In this document: piece after piece, positions 14,729 to 20,375 of the stretch | How positions within the stretch are numbered: position 1 is the stretch's first letter | Layout of the letters: each line of letters opens with the position of its first letter | IMG/VR virus record: IMGVR_UViG_3300031276_000004 | Location: 1 to 44,180 of that record | DNA: 44,180 bases | Direction: 5' to 3' (one strand) | DNA from: a virus | Made by a program: the position numbers and the translations under genes | Notes under the pieces: generated by a model | Databases searched by the model: none | Seen by the model: only the letters and a program-made list of their open reading frames with translations | What the model was told of the DNA's origin: nothing

Positions 14729-15135
14729 TTAAGCTCCTTTAATTTTCCGCATGGTGTGCCGTCTAGTTTTGTGTAATAATTAAAAATTTGTTTAAAGCTA
14801 TATAAATCATCATATATTCTACACCCAGAATCATCCATACAGGCAACAGCTACACAATAAATATACTCTTTACGCTTAATCATAAATTGATCTTTTTTCA
14901 GATCATTAAAACACTCTTCCATTGTTTCATAAGGGACCCATTCTGGTTCTTTTATTTCACGCCATTGATCCCACCATTCTACATCATAATGTTCAAAATT
15001 TAAATATTTTTCTTCAAAATCAAGGTCTACGCATAAAACTGGATTACATTCTAAATCAACAGCAATTCTTTTTTCATATTTTGTATAATTATTATTTTTT
15101 ACCTCAACCCAATGTGCCTCTCTTTGTTTTTTCAT
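14725..15135 (-). CDS. Tandem paralogue 2 of MKKQR..AHWVEV family
   Basis: 136 aa. Its first ~60 residues match the protein at 15193-15552 (KRIAVDLECNPVLCVDLD...YLNF...QWRE). The two also share the ribosome-binding leader GAAAGGATAATATT. A tandem duplication followed by divergence of the C-terminal half is evident. Family function unknown; the aromatic/acidic N-terminal repeat may be a small binding domain. Confidence 0.65.
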   Translation of the reverse strand: MKKQREAHWVEVKNNNYTKYEKRIAVDLECNPVLCVDLDFEEKYLNFEHYDVEWWDQWREIKEPEWVPYETMEECFNDLKKDQFMIKRKEYIYCVAVACMDDSGCRIYDDLYSFKQIFNYYTKLDGTPCGKLKELK

Positions 15136-15192
15136 AATATTATCCTTTCAAATATTCAATTTCTGAGTCCATTATTTCTAATGCTTTTTCTG

Positions 15193-15552
15193 CTAATTCT
15201 TATGAACGGTCGTCGTTATTCGATATACTTCGTATAAACCACTACGCACTTCGCTACTAACAAGACAAACCCAATTACTGTATGATTTAAAATGCCAGGG
15301 AAATTCAAAATCATTTTCTTTTTCAATATTTTCCAGATATCTTTCTAATGCATTTAATTCTGGTTTTTCTGTTTCTCGCCATTGATTCCATTCTGTGTTT
15401 TGGTAGCCCCTAAAATTTAAATATTCTTCTTCGTCATCGATGTAAACGCATAGAATCGGATTACACTGTAAATCAACTGCAATTCGCTTTACCCATCTTT
15501 CATTGTCCTTATTTCTAACCTCAACCCAATGTGCTTTTCTTTGTTTTTTCAT
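15193..15552 (-). CDS. Tandem paralogue 1, first gene of the replication-side operon
   Basis: 119 aa, with GAAAGGATAATATT before ATG 15552. N-terminal half paralogous to 14725-15135. After its stop another frame reads ELAEKALEIMDSEIEYLKG, a plausible lost C-terminus, so the annotated end (VHKN) may result from a frameshift. The leader contains a tRNA-like 3' half. Confidence 0.65.
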   Translation of the reverse strand: MKKQRKAHWVEVRNKDNERWVKRIAVDLQCNPILCVYIDDEEEYLNFRGYQNTEWNQWRETEKPELNALERYLENIEKENDFEFPWHFKSYSNWVCLVSSEVRSGLYEVYRITTTVHKN

Positions 15553-15576
15553 AATATTATCCTTTCAAATAAAAAA

Positions 15577-15600
15577 GACTGTGCCAGGACTTGAACCCAG
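15577..15600 (-). ncRNA. tRNA-like 3' half in operon leader
   Basis: On the minus strand CTGGG-TTCAAGT-CCTGG is a canonical T-arm (15600-15584). It is followed directly by CACAGTC, as an acceptor 3' strand would be. No matching 5' acceptor strand GACTGTG or proper D and anticodon arms precede it within 75 bases. It is therefore a fragment or a tRNA-like element in the 5' leader of the minus operon. Confidence 0.5.
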
Positions 15601-15662
15601 CTACTCACAAGTGGTACTTTCAGTAATCTCCAATATAGTTTTTATAATATTAAGTATACTTG

Positions 15663-15691
15663 AGTATATAATATTATTTTAAAAAAATCAA
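15663..15691 (-). promoter_or_regulatory. Promoter of main minus-strand operon
   Basis: Minus-strand TTGATT (15691-15686), 17-base spacer, TATACT (15668-15663). The palindrome AAGTATACTT lies just downstream, over the predicted start. Divergent from the plus-strand promoter 70 bases away. Confidence 0.75.
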
Positions 15692-15704
15692 TACTTTTTT
15701 TTAT

Positions 15705-15791
15705 TTTAATATTGTTTTTTTTTGAAAGTGTAGTATACTTAATAATGTAAGGTAGTTAACACCTTAACATAAAAAGCTTGGGAGGCTTAAT
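15705..15791 (+). promoter_or_regulatory. Early promoter and leader, copy 2
   Basis: -10 TATACT at 15734-15739, with the same ATTG-T9-GAAAGTGTAG upstream block as the minus-strand copy at 2430-2515. The leader carries TAAGGT...ACCTTA, where the other copy has TAAGGT...GCCTTA (a G-U pair). The RNA stem is therefore conserved despite base changes. AAGC...GCTT encloses the GGGAGG ribosome site. Confidence 0.75.
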
Positions 15792-15944
15792 ATGAAATTA
15801 ACTGAGAATTTAAAACAAATAATTAGAAGCTTGAGTGCTCTTCAGATTGCTAGATTAAGAAAAGAAGTAAGAAGATTAAAAAAATGTGTTCTTATTGATA
15901 TGACTGACAATCTTGTTGAAATTGAAAATGTGCCCGGATTATAA
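15792..15944 (+). CDS. Small basic helical protein, 50 aa
   Basis: ATG 15792 behind the early promoter/leader copy 2. Sequence begins MKLTENLKQIIRSL and continues as an Arg/Lys-rich amphipathic helix (LRKEVRRLKK) with an acidic tail. Could be a small nucleic-acid-binding or leucine-zipper-like protein; not recognised. The hammerhead ribozyme begins 2 bases after its stop. Confidence 0.6.
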   Translation: MKLTENLKQIIRSLSALQIARLRKEVRRLKKCVLIDMTDNLVEIENVPGL

Positions 15945-15945
15945 A

Positions 15946-16000
15946 ATAGCCCTGATGAGTCTTTGAAAATTAAGACGAAACGCCTTCGGGCGTAGGTTAT
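15946..16000 (+). ncRNA. Hammerhead ribozyme (type I)
   Basis: All invariant elements are present. Stem I is ATAGCC (15946-15951) with GGTTAT (15995-16000). The core CTGATGA is at 15952-15958. Stem II is GTCTT/AAGAC (15959-15963/15972-15976). GAA at 15977-15979 is followed by A15980 pairing with T15993. Stem III is CGCC-TTCG-GGCG (15981-15992). The NUH cleavage triplet is GUA, giving cleavage between 15994 and 15995. The cut would leave a 5'-OH mRNA whose leader has AAGGAG and the ATG at 16021. Confidence 0.92.
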
Positions 16001-16020
16001 AATTACAACAAGGAGCTAAT

Positions 16021-16248
16021 ATGAGTATAAATGGTATAGTAAAGGGTAAAACAATAAGTTACAGGTTTCATAACATGAGCGGAGAACCAATAGTTATAGA
16101 TGTAAAAAATAATGGTAATGTATTAATAATTAGAGACACGCGAGTATTTATTGTCGGTGATGTAATCAGGGTTAAATTATTGCCTGAAGATAAATTTTAT
16201 CAGGTAATGGAACAAAAAGGATGTTACATTACACTATGGTCAAATTAA
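16021..16248 (+). CDS. Hypothetical beta-rich protein, 75 aa
   Basis: First gene on the RNA downstream of the hammerhead, with AAGGAG 6 bases before ATG 16021. Predicted small beta-barrel (GKTISYRFHNMSGEPIVIDVKNNGNV). Function unknown. Confidence 0.65.
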   Translation: MSINGIVKGKTISYRFHNMSGEPIVIDVKNNGNVLIIRDTRVFIVGDVIRVKLLPEDKFYQVMEQKGCYITLWSN

Positions 16249-16250
16249 AA

Positions 16251-16439
16251 ATGAGTAGAGAAGAAAAAGAAAAAAGATTTCATGAGTTAATGAAGGACCA
16301 GGCTAGACAAATGATCATAGACCTGGAAAAAGACTCAAAACTTCCCGGATACAAACTTTCAAATGAAGATTATTTTTTAGAATGGATTGATAAAAATGCT
16401 AAAAAATTCACTAAAATATGGGAAGCTGAGCATAAATAA
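16251..16439 (+). CDS. Small charged helical protein, ~62 aa
   Basis: MSREEKEKRFHELMKDQARQ start at ATG 16251, just after the preceding stop. In-frame ATGs at 16221 and 16236 lie inside the upstream gene. AAGGA at ~16215 would suit 16236 only with long spacing, so the start is uncertain. No motif recognised. Confidence 0.55.
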   Translation: MSREEKEKRFHELMKDQARQMIIDLEKDSKLPGYKLSNEDYFLEWIDKNAKKFTKIWEAEHK

Positions 16440-16450
16440 AAGGAATTATT

Positions 16451-16675
16451 ATGAGTGATATAAATAATTATGAGTATATAGGTTTTGTAGAAAAAGAATA
16501 TTTAAAAAAATATCCATTTTTAGAATTCACAAAAAAAGGACATATTGTCTATTTGTTTGGAACACCATGTTATAATGCGGCAAAACATAATATGACAAGA
16601 GATATCATTTCCGGGGCAATAGAAAAAATAATGAAAGTTTACTGTTATAAAAACCCAAAAATTATTGACAAATAA
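16451..16675 (+). CDS. Hypothetical protein, 74 aa
   Basis: ATG 16451 follows AAAAGGAATTATT. Mixed alpha/beta, basic, aromatic N-terminus. No family recognised. Its last codons overlap the promoter of RNA B. Confidence 0.6.
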   Translation: MSDINNYEYIGFVEKEYLKKYPFLEFTKKGHIVYLFGTPCYNAAKHNMTRDIISGAIEKIMKVYCYKNPKIIDK

Positions 16676-16693
16676 TTATTTTTTTAGTATATT
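16665..16693 (+). promoter_or_regulatory. Promoter of RNA B
   Basis: TTGACA (16665-16670), 17-base spacer, TATATT (16688-16693). Predicted start ~16700, exactly where the closing stem of RNA B begins. The block TTATTGACA...TTTTTTTAGTATA is repeated at 16921-16950. Confidence 0.8.
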
Positions 16694-16698
16694 TATAT

Positions 16699-16769
16699 TA
16701 GTTGATGTACAAGAGACTGTGTGGCTGTCACTTGCAGATAGTTAAAGATGGCTTACAGCAACTATTTTT
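16699..16769 (+). ncRNA. Clamped RNA B (about 66-70 nt)
   Basis: TAGTTGATGTA (16699-16709) pairs with TACAGCAACTA (16754-16764) with one mismatch, and TTTTTG follows. It has its own promoter with the start at the stem, so it is a discrete short RNA ended by a stem plus U-tract. Interior arms are not clearly tRNA-like. It shares the 3' flank GCAACTATTTTTGTTTAAT with element C. Confidence 0.6.
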
Positions 16770-16922
16770 GTTTAATTACAAGCTTGTTGGGGCGCGTCAC
16801 CGAGGCAAGTTAGAAATTAAATACGGTTTTATGTGACTGTTTTTAATGGATGATAATAGGTATTTTGAAGCATAATAGAAATACAATCGGGAGACGTGCT
16901 TTTTTTTAATACACACTTATTA
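16770..16922 (+). other. Noncoding spacer with hairpins
   Basis: No ORF. It contains a CTTG...CAAG hairpin around GGGGCGCGTCACCGAGG; the core GCGTCAC recurs in the terminator hairpin at 17257-17312. It also contains GTATTT...AAATAC and a degraded copy of the TTTAATACGCACTTA flank. Unit 1 (promoter, clamped RNA, GCGTCAC hairpin) looks like a duplicate of unit 2. Confidence 0.45.
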
Positions 16923-16951
16923 TTGACAAATAATTATTTTTTTAGTATACT
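16923..16951 (+). promoter_or_regulatory. Promoter of the large structured RNA unit
   Basis: TTGACA (16923-16928), 17-base spacer, TATACT (16946-16951). Duplicate of the RNA B promoter with a better -10. Predicted start ~16958. Confidence 0.85.
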
Positions 16952-16957
16952 TTTATT

Positions 16958-17140
16958 TTTCGGTACTTTTTGAGAGGTCGAGTTCGATTCTCGATCGCTT
17001 GTAGAGGGCTGGTGCGAAGGGAGTCAGGTTCAATTCCTGATGATTGTTTCTAATCATAGAGATTAGAATAACTCTGGAGAGACATATTACACGGCGTACT
17101 TGGTCGTTAGCTTAGCATAGGAATATGTTAAGCAAAGTAA
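16958..17140 (+). ncRNA. Ornate structured RNA with two tRNA T-arm hairpins
   Basis: No ORF. TACTTT near 16964 can pair with AAAGTA near 17134 to close the domain. Inside are GGTCGAG-TTCGATT-CTCGATC (16976-16996) and GTCAGG-TTCAATT-CCTGAT (17023-17041), both perfect T-arm hairpins. There are also a 7-bp TCTAATC/GATTAGA hairpin (17049-17067) and a 10-bp stem capped by a GGAA (GNRA) loop (17110-17133). No 5' acceptor or anticodon arms fit either T-arm. It resembles the scale of large phage ncRNAs found near tRNAs (GOLLD, ROOL), but I cannot match it to either. Confidence 0.6.
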
Positions 17141-17143
17141 TTT

Positions 17144-17220
17144 ATAGTTGCTATGTGTCAGCACAAATGCGCAAGGGTTTAGCTTAAGAAGTATAACAAA
17201 TGTTATATCATAGCAACTAT
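17144..17220 (+). ncRNA. tRNA-like clamped RNA C
   Basis: ATAGTTGCTATG (17144-17155) pairs perfectly with CATAGCAACTAT (17209-17220). A T-arm-like hairpin TATAAC-AAAT-GTTATA precedes the 3' strand. The 77-nt length is tRNA-like, but no canonical anticodon arm is evident. It follows the ornate RNA in the same transcript. Confidence 0.6.
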
Positions 17221-17256
17221 TTTTGTTTAATACGCACTTAAACAAATACTATTAAG

Positions 17257-17312
17257 AGCCTTTATTGACGGGGTGCGTCACTCTAGCGAGTGCCCGTCAG
17301 TAAGGGCTTTTT
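17257..17312 (+). terminator. Strong terminator with structured loop
   Basis: A 16-bp stem (17257-17272 with 17293-17308, two G-U pairs) is followed by four or five T. The loop includes CACTC-TAGC-GAGTG and the motif GCGTCAC, shared with the 16.78 kb hairpin. It ends the ncRNA transcript 15 bases before the replisome-organizer gene. Confidence 0.8.
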
Positions 17313-17327
17313 ACTAAGGAATTTGTT

Positions 17328-18110
17328 ATGAGTGAGAATAAAAAATATTATTATTTAAAATTTAAAGAAAATTATTTTGAACAGGATCATATAAAAGTTA
17401 TCGAATCTATGAAAAACGGATACGAGTACTCACTTATTATTTTAAAGCTTTATTTAAAATCTTTAAAATATGAAGGCCAGTTAAAAATTAACGATGCAAT
17501 CCCATACACAAGAGATAAAATTGATTTACTTTCTGGAGTTTTAGGGCATAATCCTGCAGAGGTAATGCATGCGGTAAATCTTGCAAAAGACTTGGGAATA
17601 ATTGAGTTTATTGATACCGGAGAGATATTCATGTCAGATATTCAAAGTTTTATCGGGACCGGATCAAGTGAGGGTGATAGAAAAAAAGCTTATAGAGATA
17701 AATTAGCTTATAGAAAACAATTACAATACGATTGGACAAAAGGTGGACAAATGTCCGACAAACGTCCACCAGAGATAGAGTTAGAGAAAGAGTTAGAGAA
17801 AGAGATAGATATAAAGACAGATAAAAAGCAAAAAAAAGAATATGCGGATAATGTGAAAATGACTGAAAAAGAATACAAAAAATTATTAGAAAAATATGGT
17901 GACATTCAGACAAACCGCCTTATTCAATATCTATCTGATTACAAAAAAGAAAAAGGATATAAAACAAAGTCAGATTATCTAACTATATTACGCTGGGTAG
18001 TAGATGCGGCTAAGGTAAAAGAAATACCAGAAGATGAAAAAATAATTATTTCTCAACCAGCTCCTGAAAACAACTATCTTGACCAGCTTAGAGAATCTTC
18101 ATCAGACTAA
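17328..18110 (+). CDS. Phage replisome organizer protein
   Basis: 260 aa. The first ~125 residues match the phage replisome organizer N-terminal domain (KYYYLKFKENYFEQ...YSLIILKLYLKSLKYEGQL), a winged-helix origin binder. A charged linker (ELEKELEKEIDIK) follows, then a C-terminal helical domain (KLLEKYGDIQTNRLIQYLSDYKKEKGYKT). It should bind the origin and recruit the DnaB-like helicase encoded on the other strand. AAGGAA precedes ATG 17328. Confidence 0.85.
   Translation: MSENKKYYYLKFKENYFEQDHIKVIESMKNGYEYSLIILKLYLKSLKYEGQLKINDAIPYTRDKIDLLSGVLGHNPAEVMHAVNLAKDLGIIEFIDTGEIFMSDIQSFIGTGSSEGDRKKAYRDKLAYRKQLQYDWTKGGQMSDKRPPEIELEKELEKEIDIKTDKKQKKEYADNVKMTEKEYKKLLEKYGDIQTNRLIQYLSDYKKEKGYKTKSDYLTILRWVVDAAKVKEIPEDEKIIISQPAPENNYLDQLRESSSD
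17764..17812 (+). repeat. Purine-rich direct repeats, candidate origin iterons
   Basis: Repeats of GAGTTAGAGAAA / GAGATAGA lie in tandem within the linker of the replisome-organizer gene. Many phages place their origin inside this gene. The repeats could equally be a simple consequence of a Glu-Leu-Glu-Lys linker. Confidence 0.3.
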
Positions 18111-18126
18111 CAAAATGGAGTGTTTT

Positions 18127-18963
18127 ATGAAATGTCCTATATGTGAAAAACAATTAAAAAGATTTTTATTTAATAATCCAAAAGAATATTTATTTCAGTG
18201 TAGTGATTGTAGTTTTTATATAAAAATATTAAATAAAAAAACATTATATATTATAAAAGAAAAACAAATATTAGTTAATTATAAAAAATTAAATACTTTT
18301 TGGGCTAATAAAGAATTAGAAAAAGTTAAATATTTTATAAATTTTTATAGGGGGAAAATAAATAAAAAGCAAACAAATTATAATATTCATTTTTTCAAAA
18401 AATGTCCTGTGTGTAAAAAAATTAAATTTTATTTAAGATTTTACAAATCTAAATGTAGACAGAAATTAAACACTACATATCAGTGCGTGTCATGCAGAAA
18501 AAATGTAAATAAAAAAATATCTGTAAAATATAACAATCTTATTAGACGCCGATATATAGATATTAAAAATACAAATTTGAAGAATTTTGGAATGAATTTA
18601 AATTTTAATTTCGATGAATTTAAAAAATGGATTGAAAATAATAATTTTGAAAATTATTATAATATTTTTTTAAAAAATAACAATAGTCCTGCTTATAGTA
18701 TTTGTGTTTCAAGAAAAGATACTACAAAGCCATATAAATTTGAAAATTTAAAACTCATTTTTAAAAAAGACCTTGCAAAAAAAAATAATATTGAAAAAAA
18801 ATCTAAAAATATAGTGCAAATAAAAAATGGGGAAATAATAAAGATATGGAAATCAGCAACTGAAGCCAGTAGAATATTAAAAGAATTTCGGCAGAGTAAT
18901 ATAAATAAAGCGTGTAAAGGTTATATAAAACAGTATAAAGGGTATGAATGGAAATATTTATAA
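18127..18963 (+). CDS. Homing-endonuclease-like protein with NUMOD-type C-terminus
   Basis: 278 aa from ATG 18127, 6 bases after GGAG. Two N-terminal zinc-ribbon units are visible (CPICEKQLK...QCSDC and CPVCKKIK...QCVSCRK). The middle segment SICVSRKDTTKPYKFENLKLI resembles the core of phage HNH-type homing enzymes. The last ~50 residues (VQIKNGEIIKIWKSATEASRIL...KGYEWKYL) look like a NUMOD1-type DNA-binding repeat. It is even more AT-rich than its neighbours. A free-standing mobile gene beside the RNA cluster. Confidence 0.7.
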   Translation: MKCPICEKQLKRFLFNNPKEYLFQCSDCSFYIKILNKKTLYIIKEKQILVNYKKLNTFWANKELEKVKYFINFYRGKINKKQTNYNIHFFKKCPVCKKIKFYLRFYKSKCRQKLNTTYQCVSCRKNVNKKISVKYNNLIRRRYIDIKNTNLKNFGMNLNFNFDEFKKWIENNNFENYYNIFLKNNNSPAYSICVSRKDTTKPYKFENLKLIFKKDLAKKNNIEKKSKNIVQIKNGEIIKIWKSATEASRILKEFRQSNINKACKGYIKQYKGYEWKYL

Positions 18964-18970
18964 AAAACTA

Positions 18971-18999
18971 TTGACAAATAAAGTTTTATTTATTATTAT
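18971..18999 (+). promoter_or_regulatory. Promoter of the 19-kb RNA cluster
   Basis: TTGACA (18971-18976), 17-base spacer, TATTAT (18994-18999). Drives RNAs D, tRNA-Ile, F and G. The ~80-base leader has only a two-codon ORF after ACGAGGTGATTAT. Confidence 0.7.
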
Positions 19000-19083
19000 T
19001 TAAATATACTTAAAAGATTTTTGAAATATTTAATTTTAAAACGAGGTGATTATATGGATTAGTTCTTAAAAAGAACATTTTCA

Positions 19084-19195
19084 ATAGTTGCTATTTGACA
19101 AATGTCAATGACATGAAGTGGAGAGGTAAAATCTTGGACACAAGATAAGTACGGCTTCGCCGTGTGAAGGTAACATTAGGTTTACCATAGCAACT
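19084..19195 (+). ncRNA. tRNA-like clamped RNA D
   Basis: GTTGCTAT/ATAGCAAC closing stem (19087-19094, 19187-19194). Four hairpins follow in order: TTGAC-AAAT-GTCAA, ATCTTG-GACA-CAAGAT, ACGGC-TTC-GCCGT, and a T-arm-like GGTAA...TTACC next to the 3' strand. A cloverleaf-like RNA of 108 nt whose arm lengths do not fit a normal tRNA. Confidence 0.65.
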
Positions 19196-19207
19196 GTTTA
19201 ATTTTAA

Positions 19208-19280
19208 TGGAGTGTAGCTCAGTGGTTAGAGCGTCAGTCTTATAAACTGGATGTCGATAGTTCAAATCTATCCACTTCAA
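19208..19280 (+). tRNA. tRNA-Ile with UAU anticodon
   Basis: Acceptor TGGAGTG/CACTTCA (one G-U), D-arm GCTC...GAGC, anticodon arm TCAGT-CTTATAA-ACTGG with anticodon TAT at 19241-19243, variable loop ATGTC, and T-arm GATAG-TTCAAAT-CTATC. The discriminator is A and CCA is not encoded. It reads AUA, a very common codon in this genome. Bacteria usually read AUA with a lysidine-modified CAU anticodon, so a direct UAU reader bypasses that modification. Confidence 0.93.
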
Positions 19281-19285
19281 ATAAT

Positions 19286-19454
19286 ATAGTTGCTATGTTG
19301 CGGAATAGAGACGCAAATTAACCTAGTTCATGTAGAACTAATATGTCATTATTTAACGTTAAATAATGACATACAAACTATGCAAACATAGTTAGGCCGG
19401 AATAGGTTTTTAGCAGACGTGCTTGTAAGAATCGAATCTTACCGCAGCAACTAT
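19286..19454 (+). ncRNA. tRNA-like clamped RNA F with long palindrome
   Basis: The closing stem begins GTTGCTATG (19289) and ends GCAGCAAC (19444-19451). A Leu-type D-arm TTGC-GGAATAGAGAC-GCAA follows. Then come a TAGTTC...GAACTA hairpin, a 32-base perfect palindrome (19342-19373) and AACTATG-CAAA-CATAGTT. A second D-arm-like segment (GCCGGAATAGG...AGACGTGC) and a T-arm-like GTAAG...CTTAC come last. It looks like a tRNA-derived unit expanded by insertion or partial duplication. Confidence 0.65.
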
Positions 19455-19466
19455 TATTATAAATAA

Positions 19467-19585
19467 GTTGCTATGTGGCAGGAATAGGTAGACGCCAAAC
19501 CAGAGAACACTCTATTGATCGATGAGGTAGGGTTCGGGTATCAGAGTAAGTATCATGTAAGGTGCAAATCCTTACCATAGCAACT
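19467..19585 (+). ncRNA. tRNA-like clamped RNA G (Leu-type D-arm)
   Basis: GTTGCTATG/CATAGCAAC (9 bp) closes the element. The D-arm TGGC-AGGAATAGGTAGAC-GCCA is very close to that of bacterial tRNA-Leu. The last ~35 bases, including T-arm TAAGG-TGCAAAT-CCTTA, are identical to RNA A. The ~60-base middle contains AGAG-AACA-CTCT but no convincing anticodon arm. Too long (118 nt) for a tRNA. Confidence 0.65.
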
Positions 19586-19627
19586 GTTATAATAGTGGTT
19601 ATTTTATTTGTTAAAAGGAGCAAAATA

Positions 19628-20215
19628 ATGAGCTACGCAAAGAAACAAAAAAAATGGATTAAAAAACATGATGTAAAAGTCGGTGATTTTGTTAATGTTT
19701 TTAAACAGTCAGGTAAAGATTGGGTTAACAGGATGAATGATTCTGTTGGAAAAATATATGAGGTTGTAGCTTTTGATGATCCAAATATATTTATTATACT
19801 TAAAAGCGGATTTGGTTATTCCAGGAAATCGCTTAAAAAAGTCACAGACTTAAAAGAACTTGCGCCGTTTTATGTAGAAATTGAAAACGAAGAACAATCA
19901 AGAAAAGCCCAAGAAATTTGTTTCAGTCATGGAATTGAAAAGGATTTTAATAACGATTTTAGAATAGGTACATTAGAAATACGCGCTAAAGAAGGTGATT
20001 TGATACGCTGTATACAATATAATGATATTTGTGGCCCATGGAATTTCCCAAATAAAGAAAACACAAGACAATTAACCTACGATAAAATATTAAGATTTGA
20101 AAATAAGCAGGAAGAAAAAGAACCACAAATAACAGAGCAAAAAGTAAACGAGTTAATAGATAAAAAAATTGAAGAATTAAAACAACAAATTATTAAAGGG
20201 TTTAAAAATGGATGA
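19628..20215 (+). CDS. Hypothetical protein, 195 aa
   Basis: ATG 19628 follows TTAAAAGGAGCAAAATA; an upstream in-frame start would lie inside RNA G. The N-terminal part has an SH3-like beta pattern (VKVGDFVNVFKQSGKDWVNRM) and the C-terminus a Glu/Lys helix (VNELIDKKIEELKQQ). Its ribosome site is exactly complementary over 11 bases to the candidate sRNA just downstream. Function unknown. Confidence 0.65.
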   Translation: MSYAKKQKKWIKKHDVKVGDFVNVFKQSGKDWVNRMNDSVGKIYEVVAFDDPNIFIILKSGFGYSRKSLKKVTDLKELAPFYVEIENEEQSRKAQEICFSHGIEKDFNNDFRIGTLEIRAKEGDLIRCIQYNDICGPWNFPNKENTRQLTYDKILRFENKQEEKEPQITEQKVNELIDKKIEELKQQIIKGFKNG

Positions 20216-20291
20216 ATTTGGAGTGTTTTTTTTAGGTATGATAGTTGTAATTGTATCAATTTTGATGGTTGTTGTTATTTCAATACTATGA
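20208..20291 (+). CDS. Single-span membrane micropeptide, 27 aa
   Basis: ATG 20208 overlaps the preceding stop and has AAAGGG upstream. MDEFG is followed by ~20 hydrophobic residues and the protein ends there, a typical phage membrane micropeptide. Role unknown. Confidence 0.5.
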   Translation: MDEFGVFFLGMIVVIVSILMVVVISIL

Positions 20292-20340
20292 TTATTTTAT
20301 TTAAGATTATAATATTAAAGACAATATTAAAAAATAATTC

Positions 20341-20369
20341 TTGACATATATTTTATAAAATAATATTAT
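20341..20369 (+). promoter_or_regulatory. Promoter of candidate sRNA
   Basis: TTGACA (20341-20346), 17-base spacer, TATTAT (20364-20369). No ORF follows before the terminator at 20419. Predicted start ~20376. Confidence 0.75.
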
Positions 20370-20375
20370 AAAGCA

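Noticed and set aside
19467-19585. tRNA-Leu with a group I intron
   Set aside because: The D-arm is Leu-like, but the extra ~30 bases are too short for a group I intron and no clear anticodon arm remains.
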